Assembly: GCA_009869945.1 (NCBI GenBank)
Contig: WIXG01000219.1
Location: 1 to 64,000 of the forward strand
Direction of reading: 5' to 3'
DNA length: 64,000 nucleotides
Source of the DNA: Mesaphorura yosii
Lineage: Eukaryota; Arthropoda; Collembola; Poduromorpha; Tullbergiidae
In this document: in pieces, positions 35,801-48,238 of the stretch
How positions within the stretch are numbered: position 1 is the first letter of the stretch
Layout: each line of letters begins with the position of its first letter
Notes under the pieces: generated by a model
The model's database searches: none
The model's input: the letters and a program-made list of their open reading frames with translations, nothing else
What the model was told of the DNA's origin: nothing
Made by a program: the position numbers and the translations under genes

Positions 35801-38800
35801 TTTTCGACAGATTCGCATCTAGGGTACCAAGTGCAATTTAAGAGGAAGCCTGAGCGATTAAGTCAAAAAACGTTATTATCTCTTTGTTGTTTGGCTACGT
35901 CTTGCAAAACTCGGTTCACATGCACAGATGCAAAGATTCGCGCAGATAAAAATGTCTAGGAAAGCGAAAAACCCGCAGACTCTCATTCAACTTGATGCTC
36001 GTATTTCTCCTCTGTACTTTATGGCTTTTGTAATGAAAAAAGCGATAAATAGGATTTATAGTTATCCTATTCTCTCAAAGTCGCTACTCAGGTGTCTGAA
36101 CTAGTAGAAAATTCAGTCTTCTATTATTACGACAGTTCGTATTACCAGCAGAGGAGCTACACCAACATTGATGGACGTAGCAAATCTTATGAAATTTTCC
36201 TTAACCTGCACAGTTTTCCCAAGTATATTTTAGTTCTGTAACTCCGCATACAAACACTGTTCCGTACTGTGCTTTTTCGCAGTTCAGCGTTCAGTTTGAA
36301 CCTTTTCTTGAATGAGTAGGCAAAACGTTAGTTACGTGTTGTAAAGAGTTGTAAAGAGTTACACTTACATTGCCGATTCACATGGTCTCGCGAAACAAGA
36401 CTCAGTTTCTTTGGGTTTCGGACCAGGGCATTCTCTGTCCGGTAAATTTGCAATTGTTCGGGTGAATTCTAGAAATATTTTGCAGTTGACTTGTCTTCGC
36501 CGAACACCTTCACCGCATTCTTGGCTGCAAGACCCCCAAGGCTCCGCCACAAACCTGAAACAAATTGGGAAGAATGCGAAGTTTTAAGCTGTTTTGGGTT
36601 AGTACATGAAAACAGTGGTCGGCTCAACATGTATACGCATAAAATAAAAGAAATACAGATGAATAGCCCCAAGAAGAAAGCAAGCACAAAGCATGACTGG
36701 ATGAAACTGTGATTTGTTTAAATTATCTACCCTGGATTATCTGTTTGTATCCCGTATCATTCATCTCTCTGAATGTGATAAAAAAATACTCTCTTTCATT
36801 CGTTGATCTTCAAGTCACGTCAAGGCTACGTGCAAGTCCGTATATTTCGACACACTTTCTGTCGTTATTTCTTTCATAAAATCGCACCAAAACGCGCTGA
36901 GCAGTTTCGCTTGGTCGCAATAGGATGGAATTGTATGGGACGTAATTATGACAACTCGGGAACTTGTTAGCAATGTCAAGCAAGACGATTCTTCACTGTC
37001 AACATTCATAAATGCGATGGTCTATACAAAATGTGTGGCAGAAAACCATAAGACGACACACGAAACATATTATCCGTATGAATTCTTTACTGCGATATTT
37101 AGGCTAACATTATTTATTTACGGCGAGCAAGGGAAATGGTTCATTTTTGTTAGAGCAAGATAGTTTATCCCTACCTCATAAACACCCATCCACAAGCAAA
37201 GTGAGCTCTTACTTTGCTGAAAGAGCAGAAAGAGCAGTTGGCGGATAAGAAGAAAAGAGAGAAAGAGAAAGAAGGAAAGAAAAAGAGAAAAATTGATTTC
37301 AATTACTTGATCGTGGCACATACAGACAAGCAGACAACGGACAACGACGAACACAACAAGACAAGATGGCAAGAACATCAAGCGAAAGAGAATCTCTGTG
37401 TAGAGAGTGCAACGGGAAGAGTGAAGGAAAGTTTGCATGTATGCTGAGATATTTCGCAACGGAGCTAGTGAAGGCAATACACGGTCTAGAGGATGAGGTG
37501 TTAAATTATAAATTTAGAGAGTTAAGAGATTATTATAAAGAAGACCTCTGGGGCTCTTTTCTAATCATTGTTAATTCGGTGTTCATATTCACTTTGGTGC
37601 TAAGAGCATAAGCATAACGATAATCTCTTGTCTAGACTATAAGCGAACATCAGGGCTTAAGTCTACCATACTACCATGCTCCATTCCGAGATCCGAGGCT
37701 TGTAAAGCAGGCGAAGCTTACGTTGGTTCAGATGGAACAGCATTTTGATCAAAGACAATCGTATTGTCCATTGCTGGTGGGTATGGCTGGATAAGTGGAA
37801 GCGTATGCTCACGTGGAAGCTCTTCGGGACCTGCATAAAGAAATTGAAATTACGTAACTTTTACCGAACAAATTGATAGGAATGGGCACAAGACGCCAGA
37901 AAATTGAGTCAACGACTTTGGTGTGAAAACACATATTTAATCTGCGCAGACGCTCGCACTTACCTTCAAATTCGAGTTCTTCCAGCTCTGCCAACGACCT
38001 TTCGTATTCAAGCTCTTTTGAATTGCTAAAGTTGAGTCCGAATGTAGTTTCATCATAATTGTTGAATGTAGAGAATGTAAATGCAGATAGCGGTGAGGAA
38101 ACTGCTCTTCCCTCCGAGCCGGAATTCGCCGCGGCTGTTCCTGCCGGCGTTGTAAAAGTAGTGGTTGTAGCTGTGGGCGTTAGTGTTTGAGTGTGGCACG
38201 GCACTTTGGGTGCTCCATCGTTGTCACATGGAATGGAGTTTGGTGGTTTTAACGTTTGATCACATTTAGATGATGGCAAATTATTTGGGTCACGACACAA
38301 CACATTTCGTGTTCTCACACCATCCGAACCACAGGTAGTAGAACACTGCAATACAAAAAGAAGAATGAGTAAGGCGACAAAGTCCTGTATAAAATTTAGC
38401 GTGCAACATGAATATTTTTGACAATGGATTGAAAATATCCTATCAAATGCTCAAAACAACAAAATCCAGATGCCAGCTACAGCCTCAGTAAAATTTCCTT
38501 GCTGCGCTGGGTATAAAATGTAAAATATGTAAATCACCTTAAATTAATCAAGTTGTCAATTCTGCGGTTGTATTTTATCGTTCCTTTGAAACAAAACTAA
38601 TATTCTGTGTTTCGTTTAGCATTTCATATTTTGTCCCGCAGCACATCGTGGAAGAGAATTTATTACCTTTTATTTCTATTTCTGGTCAAGCGGATGAATT
38701 CTAGAAATTAATATGGACTATAGTGCCAGCCAAGTCAACCGAATTCTACCAATGTTAACTATCGTACCGTCAAACGTGCTTGCAAAAGTAAAGAAGGTAA

Positions 38801-41800
38801 CCAGTCAGTCGTATCACCAAAATTCAATCGAGCAATGGCAATCCATTTTCATTTGTTTAGTGTTCACTGCATGCAAATTGACTAAAGTTGGGTGCACAAC
38901 GCACTTCCTGCCTGAAAACATTCTCCTATTTTCTACCTTGAGTTTGACTTAACTAAAATATCCTCAACGTCGGAAACCGTACACAAATAGTGCCTCTGCC
39001 CATCATAAAACGGAATCATCCTGCATAATCAGATGCTTTGGCTCAAAGCAGAGAAGACACGACAAGTAGAAAGCTGAAGACGATGCACTGCCAATTCTGA
39101 GTCTGAGAACACAGTGTTTGCTTTCATATTTTTACTCGTAGTCTCACTTCCGTAAAGACAACAGTAAGTTCAGCAGCAAAACTTGCATCAAGCAAGATAG
39201 CTACACACGGCTCCAGCATCTCGTAAAGTCCAAAATCTAAGGGTGTAAGATTGTGTTCATTATTATTATTGCGTGTGTTTCCTCATACCATCATAAATTC
39301 TTTCCTGCATTACCCTTTGAAATAATTGTTGGTATAAAGTTACTTTGCGCACAGCTGTATGTGTTTCCAACTTTCTATCTTGCTCTTAATTTCCACAATA
39401 TGAGCACAATCCACGAGCCTCGTTTACTTCATTAGTTTTCCCTGCAAATCCCGTAAAACTTAATCGCTAACCATTAGTATTCTTCACTCAAGCCCTGCTG
39501 CGCGGTATCATTGCAGTTACTCGTATTTTGAATAAGGCTCTCTCGCACCAGTGTTCTATAACTTGAAAATAAAGTCATGAATAACCGTGTTCATAAAATG
39601 AAACCGGTAGATTTTGGTCATAACGCACTTTTGCCATAACTAGCATAACTTCATGGAGAAACGTGAAGTTGTACGATGGTAATAATGGTGATGATTCAGT
39701 CAGTTGCAAAATGTTTTATGGTGATGATCATGTTGAAAAGTTGAAGCTGAAACTGTGTCTCCACTTCCACTTTCCAGAGTCTAACTTGTCCAGCGTTACT
39801 ATTATATCGAATGAATAATAAATTCCTGTTTTCCCTGGAGTGATATCTTAAAATAGATCATAGAGATTTGCTTTTTGCTTTCTATCAGGTAAACAGGAGC
39901 TAAGATTCGACAAGCTACGGTAGATATGGGAGTCTTTCTAAATATTGGACCAAATTTTGTTATACCAAGTGATTTTTACAGTTAGCAATTTAGCCTTGTA
40001 CTTACCGCAGACCACATTCCAACGTGCCAATGTGAACAAAGTTCTGTGTTGCACGGCTCTTGTGTGATGGGCTTCTTCGTGTGTCGGCATAATTTCTCAG
40101 CAACCTTAAAAACAATTGGAAAATAGAAAGTGGCGAAATCAAGAGGACTGCAACCCTTTGCAAAATACCTGATTCTTTGAAGCATTCTTCTCCTGCGCAC
40201 AGAACACCCTTCGAATGCGTAGTCCTCCTCCACAAGTGACTGAGCAAACTGTCCATTCACCAATTTCCCATCTGCAGAATGTTCACAGGCAATCAAGTTT
40301 AATCAAGGAGAACCAAAATATTCGCCAGACGGAATCACGTTATTATTTAACATCAGTCTTACTCCGGTTGGCAGGGATGAATACTGCAACTTTGATGAGT
40401 GGTTGAGGGCTTCAACGCTGAATTGCAAAGGGACTGGTCCACTATTTCGTCAGTCAAGGTGTTGCGGCATATGATATTCGCAGCTTGCTGACCTGAACAC
40501 GCACAAACGAAACAATCAGTTGTCATTCATCAGTGACCAGTCACAAGAGAGAAGACTGCTATGAACTTCTTTCAGAAATTACACTTTGAGCTTCAGTAGG
40601 CAACTTTTATCACGCCTCCATTTTTGAACCTCTTGGTTTGATTTCATTTCCAAATGTAATTCGCGAAACGCAATCCTGCCCCTTCATATAATGCTATTTT
40701 CCTATAATTCTAAGTCTTAATTTTAATAGCTTATGGCCCAATTAACAAGCGCTAAAGATTTTCCAAGTCCTGTTCCAGCGTTGACTAGCCGAGTTTCTAA
40801 TCTTAATGGTGTCGAAATTCAGGCATCGTGTCATAAAAATTCGAATAACGAGTCCAACATAAAACAGAACGAGTAACTCACTCTTAATTAAGCCGTTACC
40901 TACTGCCCGCTCTAATAACAAAACATTCGCTGTGCTGAATTTAATGGTTTAGTAGATTTACGAACCTCCTCCACATGTCGCACTGCAGGGCCCTGCCGCA
41001 ATCAAATCCCATTGGTAGATTGGGGAGTTGCATGTTGATCCATCGCCACCACATACCCCACAATTGTCGATGCGCTTGGGTGAACCCAACTTCAAGTCGC
41101 ACCCAACAGACTACGCGAGTAAAGTTAAATTGATTAGAATGAAATTCTGTTTACGTCATTTGGCTGCACGTTCTGAAGCTCTACACTTTAATAACTTTAC
41201 TTTCAATTTTCGAGAATGCATTATAAGGACCGTCTGAAAGATTTGTTGACTTTATTCTACTCCGTTGGCTTTCGTAAAAAGCGAAGTCATAATTAACCTG
41301 ACCGTTTTGTTTTAATTCGACGTATATTCCTAAACTTGCAATGTTGTGTCCAGCTTGCTCTTACCTCGCAAGACCCATCAACGCACACGTGAAGCGTGCC
41401 AGATCGACATCTTGTGCCATCCCGTAATTTGGGTGCAAGCTTGGCAATCATGTCAGTCCCTTCTGCTCTGCAGGTCACTGCACATGGATTTTCTGGGTCT
41501 TCCATGGGATCCCATCGTCTGCGCTGTCCTTTGTACTCCAGTCCGTCAAACGCCTTGCATTGCTCGGCCCGATAGTCGCGGCGATCTCCACATGGCTAAA
41601 AGACAAATTGGGCAAAGCAGTTGATTGAGAGTGAAGCGTCAAGCATGGATCATTAATCATGTCTTCTTCCCCATTTCGAGCTACTCTTTTAAGTTATCAA
41701 CTGTGGCGCATCGACACTTGCCTGCATGTTACACATCTTCCGACGAATTGAGACACCGTGGCATCCATTCGCAGATTTGCATCTTCTGAACTGTTGTGTA

Positions 41801-41892
41801 ATTCCACCGTCGCAGGTCCGAGAGCACGGTGTCCATGTTGACCACACTGACCATTCATCCCCATCAAATGTGGACGCACTTGACATTCCCGT
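27445..41892 (-). CDS. ADAMTS-like (punctin/MADD-4/nolo type) extracellular protein, 21 exons in view, 5' partial
   Basis: Secreted matrix protein without a protease domain; family members organise synapses or guide muscle arms and axons (MADD-4), or act in matrix (ADAMTSL1/3). Exons: 41892-41722, 41595-41365, 41110-40966, 40492-40363, 40271-40169, 40104-40006, 38345-37964, 37830-37722, 36554-36369, 35555-35371, 35222-35026, 33736-33596, 31535-31371, 30347-30044, 29973-29920, 29841-29726, 29586-29407, 29269-28711, 28090-27939, 27861-27711, 27635-27445. All junction phases agree, giving 3,951 nt or 1,316 residues to TAA. Order: TSR1, Cys-rich module, TSRs 2-8, Ig, acidic/Arg-rich linker, two TSRs, PLAC. 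The first exon listed begins in phase 0 after an acceptor, so the signal peptide lies upstream (see 60635-60730). Orthology is to the group; I cannot assign one member. Confidence 0.9.
29920..30347 (-). other. ADAMTS-like Ig domain (exons 14-15)
   Basis: An immunoglobulin fold shows LRC near the first Cys, the LGW Trp ([12 protein letters not shown]), [18 protein letters not shown] with the second Cys, and a final strand SNLTLLVQ completed by exon 15. The D-S-G-x-Y-x-C motif is intact. This is the only Ig domain I find, where vertebrate ADAMTSL1/3 carry several; MADD-4 also carries one. Confidence 0.9.
32610..33065 (-). mobile_element. Non-LTR retrotransposon (LINE) fragment, endonuclease region
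   Basis: Translating the minus strand gives [17 protein letters not shown] (a damaged GDFN box), one stop, then [29 protein letters not shown] and [17 protein letters not shown]. This is the C-terminal half of the apurinic endonuclease of CR1/Jockey-like LINEs, including the SDH catalytic motif. A shifted frame ([19 protein letters not shown]) continues into the linker towards reverse transcriptase, but no RT follows. The copy is old, broken by stops and frameshifts, and truncated at both ends. It sits in the intron between exons 12 and 13 of the ADAMTS-like gene, in the same orientation. Confidence 0.72.
37366..37611 (+). CDS. Small antisense ORF in an ADAMTS-like intron
   Basis: 81 codons from ATG (agATGg context) to TAA, on the strand opposite the host gene, between its exons 8 and 9. 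The product has a hydrophilic N-terminal part with two Cys ([15 protein letters not shown]), an amphipathic middle ([20 protein letters not shown]) and one hydrophobic C-terminal segment ([19 protein letters not shown]), so it would be a tail-anchored protein. It follows a purine-rich GA/AAG tract at about 37205-37300. No family is recognised and chance remains likely. Confidence 0.22.
   Translation: MARTSSERESLCRECNGKSEGKFACMLRYFATELVKAIHGLEDEVLNYKFRELRDYYKEDLWGSFLIIVNSVFIFTLVLRA
40966..41892 (-). other. ADAMTS-like N-terminal modules: TSR1 and Cys-rich (exons 1-3)
   Basis: Exon 1 has [17 protein letters not shown], the WxxW and CSxTC signature of a TSR with the Trp residues that can be C-mannosylated. 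Exon 2 ([16 protein letters not shown] to HVCVDGSCE) is the ADAMTS Cys-rich module, matching the vertebrate pattern of RxEQCxxF followed by spaced cysteines. Exon 3 holds the closing [12 protein letters not shown] and then runs straight into the next TSR ([18 protein letters not shown]). The spacer of about 100 residues that vertebrate ADAMTSL proteins carry at this point is absent. The intron after exon 1 starts GC rather than GT. Confidence 0.88.
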
Positions 41893-44800
41893 CTGAAAAG
41901 CAACAAAGAAAGTTCGTCATTGGCAGAATTTATGGGCATGGTTAACGACTCATGATGTAAAGTCAATCAGAACCAAGAAGCTGAACCTGTGGTGCCAATC
42001 ACATGTGCTTGCAACTAAAAGACGCATTCACACATAATGCACTACTCCTAAGTCTAACTTCTATTTCCTTCCTCCTCATCACACGCTGCCATTGCCGCTT
42101 AGCTTTATCTCATTCCTTCTATCGCATTACACTCACATATTACCATTTGTCTCTTTAATAAGTCGTCGCAACCGACATTAGTCTTTTCTTCAAGAAAGAA
42201 ACTTTTCATACGTTGAGCCTGTACCTGAGCCACACTCCTGCGGTTTGACTCACACTTGGCGCACCTTCCACGCTCGTTTTGCTCGCCATGTGGAAGCATG
42301 CCTACAGATGCATAATGACACGAGGCCTGCCCGGCTCGTCGGCTTGCCCGTTATAATTTGGAAGGTTTCAACAATTTCAAATTACGACGCACGACATTGA
42401 GCGAACGACGAGTAAAAATAAATGACTCACTTTTTCCCAATTCTTTCACACATTTGCCCATCCTTCCTCTTTACCGAACCAACTTTTCCAAAGTCTTTCC
42501 AACAATGCTCACTTTCTCCGTCTCCTGACTCTGACTTTCTCCTTTTCGAATTCCGTTTTCATTAAGCATTAGTACAGTGCAATGCCTCAGCTTAGCTTTG
42601 TCGCTTGCCGTGATTCTCTCCATGGACTGTGGAATCGAATCCTTTGCCTTCTGCTCGGGCTGGAGTTGAGCATTCTGCTCAAATACTACTCAAGTTAATA
42701 ATAGGATGTGGAGAAAAACGGAGTAATGGACTGGCAGTGAAAGTTCTGAGCGGGTTTTTTCGTCTCTTAATTGCTCTCTCCTTCCTTTCTTTTGTACTCG
42801 GCTTTCTTCAAGACGACTTCATTGAATTAAGAAGCTCTCTTTCCTTTCCCGTCCCATGCCTTCGCTGGGCACTAAGTTGCTGACTTAATTTATTGGATAT
42901 CGTTTGAATAAACTCAAGTTATACTTCATTTCCCGATCCAACTTGAAGACTGTTAATGGCGTCTGCTTCGAAAGCATAAGACCGGAGGTCTGAATGGCAT
43001 TTGCACTCGTGCTTTTCTGTCAGCTTTCTGCCTAATGCGTCAGTGCTACAAGGCGACCATTTCAATTATGCTAGGTAAGAACGACGAGTTTTAGACAATA
43101 CACTATTATTATTAACCTTTGGCGGCTCCTCTCCAATAGCTGGTGGGTCACCTTGAGAAGTCAAGAAAGCTCACGAGTAATGCCTCAGAGAGAGCACAGG
43201 ATCTCTTCTTGATCTGAAGTTCTGATACAAAGAGATGAAAACGGAGGTCAAGATACACAATAATATTTTATGACCCAGAATGTGCTTATTGGATTGAACG
43301 TGGGGCGCAAGGCAGCCAGCCTGCAAAATTGTCTCCGCTTACATCGACCATCATTGAGCACGCCACTGATGCTCTAATGCTATTCCCGTATAAGTAGCCT
43401 TAAAAGATTTATTTTCACCCTTTTATCATCTTCCATCCATTCACTTTCTCCTACGCTTCTTCGACAGAGCTCACTGTATATGAGTATGAGGATCACCCGT
43501 CAGGATTCGACAAAAATAAAAGCGAGGGGAAGTAGAAAAGAGTTATAATGAACTTAGGATGTGACTCGCTCGCACGGAATTGAGTCCAGTCGTAAAGTTC
43601 AAAGACTGCTGAAATGCGGCCGCCGACTATTCTCGGATCTTTGGGATTGTGATTGCAGAAAACACGACGGACGACAGATCAGATATCCAGTAAGAAAGCA
43701 AAACAAAAACTGTCCGAGTGCTGGTCTTTAGAGAAATGCATCCGCAGAGCAAGCGAGCAGAGCCTCATTCCTGCGCTGCATGGTCAGGCAAAGACGAATT
43801 GCATGTACCGATAAATATTTTCCAATTTCCATTTTTACCCAGTCGCCATTCCCAAGATAATAGAAACATAAATTCTAGAGTCAGCATTTAATATATCATC
43901 GGATACTAGCAAAAGAGTGCTCTGTGATGAACAATATGCCCCGATCTTCGAATCTACGCCCAATTTCAATCCCATATCATGTTACAGACGTCCTACATTT
44001 CATTATCAAGTGCTAAATTTATTGTTTAACACAAGCTCATGGATTATATATACGCAGCTTGTTGATGAATTCTGAATGTTTGGAAGAAATTTCAATTTTT
44101 TAATTAAATGCTGCAGGTTTTTACTGAATAGGACTTCATTGTAATCAAAAATTCATTATGATGAACCATTCACAGGCTTGAGCACTGGGTTTCATTGTGT
44201 TTATGAAGAATTTGGCATCTCGGAGAACTTTTACTTGCAACAGCAGAAAAGATATGCCATGCATCTCAAACTTTCTCGCAAGAAATCCTTGTTTGCGAGA
44301 TTAGCAATTGTTTCGGAATTCTTTTCAATGTGCAATTTTTTTTGCACCATTAAAACAAAAAAGATAAGAATGAAACTTTTCTTCGTAGAATCATTAAAGA
44401 TTTTTTCCCAGCAAGCTTTAGATTTCAGATTTTAATCAACCAATAAAGGAAAGGTGCTTTTGTAATCTGCACTCTATAAAGTTCTGCCCTAGTCAACAAT
44501 TGTGTTGTATTTGTAGTTTCACAGGTGGTAGAATTTTGTACGTCAATCTTTCGAAATGGGTTTGATTTTCTTGTTAGCAATGTAAGATATGCAAACATGC
44601 GCAAGGCACTCTGGAGTCGACACGCGGCCTTATTTTTATTTCCTCTTCATTTACTCAAACAGTCAGACCGCAGAAGTAAACCATTACAAATGGATGTGAG
44701 CCAGTGATTTCTCTTGCATCTCGCAATACAAATGTGCTTTCAGTTCCTGCGCAAAAGAATTCTTATCGCGTAATGAAATGAAGTGGTTTCTATTTTCTGT

Positions 44801-47380
44801 TTGTATTTATACTTCACTCACATCACGAAACATGAGCAGCTGCTTTCACTCAGCGCATTCTTCAGCACCAGAAACCACACACAAACATTAATAAAAAGCA
44901 AGAAATAGTGTCTAAAATAATGAACTCGAGGGTGAGGTTGCAGTTACAATAAGAAACCGAGTGACTTTTGCTTTTGAATTCGTGTGGCTTCAGAATCATG
45001 ACTTGCTGGTTGTGGGAAAGCGACGTTATTAAGTGAAAGGAATGAAAATAAATAATAGAATGCCTGGCTGCATTCGCGTGTGGCGAGAAAGAAACTCTGC
45101 GTATGAAATTATATCAAAACACTTGAGAGCGTTTATCAGAATAATAATGAGCGGAAAGTAAATAAAAAGTGTGCACTTGTCTACCTCTCAATATCTCAAA
45201 AGAGAAAAGTCAAGATCGGCAATACAATGCAGGCGAAACAGAACGACCAGTAATTCGTGAGCCAGCGCCTACATTGAAGTATTGACCAAATATAAGTGTA
45301 GAGATAGGAATTAGGAGGTAAAACCAGGAAAACCTCAACACAAAGCATAGCGATGAAAGTCGAGATGAATCCATGACATCGTATCGTGACATACTATCCT
45401 CAGGAGACGTATTCTACTACAATTCGGCACTACTTGCACGATTTCTAGAGCCTGCAACTTGAACGCACGAAAATGTCAAAAATTCGGCTTCCACGCAGGC
45501 AGGGAGGATTGCAATAATTTACATTATTGGTTTGCTGTGGGCCTGAAAAGACAAAGGTCCTATTTGGCGAAATACTTGCTTAACGAACCAATGAACTGCG
45601 GCCACACTCGTCTACGTCCTACGTCTCGTCGAGACAGAGGCAAATGGTATTACATGCACCACTGCCTGCATATTTGGCCGTTCTCATACATGCAAACGAA
45701 AAAGCCTTCACGTAATATATGAAATAGTTGTACAACTTGCCTAACACGTCAGTATTTGCATCAAAATTCTTGTACTTCAAATTCCAGAATTTCAAAAACA
45801 ATTTTCCGCGTCGTTTTCGAATATAATGCCAGCTGCCCTTGGAACGTGATTTGTCTGGATGATGAAAGTATAAAAATGGAGTCAGTAAAGCCAGCCAGTT
45901 AGCCATGTGAGACTGCTGTTTATCCTAAGAACTGGGATGAAATCGAGTTTAGAAATCGTACTTTCCGCACAAATGCATTCATAACCAGATTCTGATTCTC
46001 CCGTGTACAAGTAAAATAATGTTCTTAAAGTTTGTTTTTCGAACGATTTACTCGAGCTCGCAGAGCACATATGGAATGCTATTAGCCCTGATTTCGTTAT
46101 TATACATGCTAGTCATGTGCCAACTGCATTCAACCTTCCTACTTGCTGCCTCCTGATGAAATTTAAATTGGCCGTAGTTTGGTATCTGGTTTTCTTGCAT
46201 TAAATCTAGTACTACTAGTACATAGATTTTTCATTGGCAAATTAGAGTTCCCGCTGGAGTGGGTAAATTTTGAAGAGTATTGGAATGTACCAAAACCAAA
46301 TGTCAAGAGCTTTTGACTCATTTTCACTGGTTTGCCAACTGGGTCGGAGTTGCAACTCACTTTGTGCATATTAATTAAGAAGTTGGATCTATTCAATTCA
46401 ACCCGAATCAATGACTCCCAGACCGGCTAACCCAAAGCTCCGAGCGCTAAGAATCGTATTCAATGCAATAAAGATACGAAATACACACGCACGCAGGATG
46501 AGCACAAAGGAGATTCTATACACACTCGAAAGTAAAAGCAGGAGCCCATAAATGCACGAAGATAGCAATGATGCTTGGGCATATAAAAAGAAAATGTTGG
46601 AATTCTGCAGCATCAACAGAAATTACAATTCTTGTGGGAATAATTTCGCCTTGTGGGTATGTAAATATGCGTGTTGTATTCTGCTCCTCTTTTGGATTCT
46701 CCTGCAGCGTATTCTACGACAATGCCCTGGATTGTGTGCACACTTCACAGCATGGTGGCTTAGATAATTCTCTTTTTATTTCCATTTTATAACATTTGCA
46801 TGTTGTATGCTCAAAATGAAATATTTTCTCCACTTTTATACAATGCAAATCCCTCAGTTCTCTTTTATGCAGTGAAATAATAGTCATAAAAACCGTATCC
46901 ACATCGCGAGCAGTGGAAGAGAACGCGAAATCTGTGCGGATTACAATTATGCGAATACGAAAGCAATAGAAGCAATACGAGTAATATAAATACGGCGATG
47001 ACTGAAGACTCTAAATAGAAATATAGAAATGACACGAAGTACAAAAATTCGTGCGCGTCCGTGTTCGCGCTCGTTTTAGTGCTGCACGGCACGGAGGCTC
47101 ATAGAAATATGGAAATGGAGTCAAAACGAAATCTGAAATTGAGGGATAATTGCATTATAAAGCAGATGTGGTCCCGCTCTTACAAAGTGAGCACATGCAA
47201 ATCACGTCGAGGCACTTTCGGCATGCATCTGAAAATTCGAGACCCAAACAAGTTTAATTGCTTCTAATTTTTTCCAGCTCATTGAGCTGAGCCGACCGTT
47301 TTTACTAATTTCCCGTGAGCAATGGAAGACATAACGATTTTGCAGGATGCAAGACTTTAGAATGGTAATTAAAATAAATA
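41893..47380. other. Gene-free stretch, probable first intron of the ADAMTS-like gene (part 1)
   Basis: No coding exon with family support. A frame at 45374-45273 (minus) has an ATG, a strong hydrophobic core (FSWFYLLIPISTLIFG) and a weak GTAGGC donor in phase 0, so it is a minor candidate for an alternative first coding exon of the ADAMTS-like gene. The rest is AT-rich sequence with no recognised repeats. Confidence 0.45.
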
Positions 47381-47406
47381 CGAGGGCGAGTTCATAAGTA
47401 ATGCAC
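47381..47406 (+). repeat. Left terminal inverted repeat of the mariner-type element
   Basis: 26 bp, preceded by TA at 47379-47380. It pairs with the right end at 24 of 26 positions. Confidence 0.85.
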
Positions 47407-48238
47407 ATTTTCATAATGCCATATTTCTAATTGTATGAGAGTTATGGATAGGAAATCATTATCAATGCATAGACTATGCATTGAAGTTTAAGACCTGAAG
47501 CGGGTAGATTTCCGTTCGTCAACGGGCGCGTGGGACGCCTGGTGAAAAAAGTACCCTGTGAACACTGAGCAATTTAACGTGTTGAAAAGTCGAAAAAGCG
47601 AATTTCTCAGTGAGGTCTTCACGGATTCTAGGGCCGTCTTCACCAGTATGTCACCCACCCTAAGCACTTTTCAGGAATAGGCAGAAACTTTCGCGAATGA
47701 CGATGCAAAATCAAGGACAGTGAGAAGACAGTGAAAACTGAAAATGTGACTGACCAAAATATGGTTGCGCTGAATTTCCAGAACCGATATCTCGGATCAA
47801 AACTTTCTGGAAGGGATGTGTGATTGTCTGTGAAGCATGCGCCAAAATATCGTACAAATTGATTAGTGGTCCGGAGAAATCGTTTAAAATATGGGACAGC
47901 CGAGTTTTCTCCGAAGTGAAAAGTATGGTCAGATCGCTGCCTTGACCGAGAATGAATGTTGGTTCCTCCAAATCAGCTACCATTATACAGCCCTAATTTC
48001 GTACTACTCGAGCACTCCTTATCTTCTCTCCAGACGACGAGGCATACTGAGAAATAGAACCTTGAATTCGTCAAAGGGGTGAAAATCGAGGTGTTTGACG
48101 GCCTCACCTCACTTTGCTACACGTGAACCTCTGGCTAATCTTATAATCAGAATATGTTCTCCAGGGTTTAAGAAAGTTATGGTGAAAAAATAAAGACAAA
48201 TCCTTAATTGGTTCTTGAGTTGTGAATAAAAATGTAAA

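Larger units (their letters stand above)
31371..40492 (-). other. ADAMTS-like central TSR array (exons 4-13)
   Basis: Successive TSRs are recognisable by W..W/CS..CGGG starts and C-terminal C....C closes: [14 protein letters not shown] (exon 5), [14 protein letters not shown] (exons 6-7), [16 protein letters not shown] (exon 9), [13 protein letters not shown] (exon 10), [14 protein letters not shown] (exon 11) and [18 protein letters not shown] (exons 12-13). Exon boundaries repeatedly fall inside TSRs at the Trp/Cys junction. The array is interrupted after exon 7's TSR by a Thr/Ser/Ala-rich linker of about 110 residues (exons 7-8; [18 protein letters not shown]), a likely O-glycosylated hinge. 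Confidence 0.85.

Noticed and set aside
36335-36362. 10 bp tandem duplication (GTAAAGAGTT twice)
   Set aside because: Only two copies in an intron; slippage of no evident consequence.
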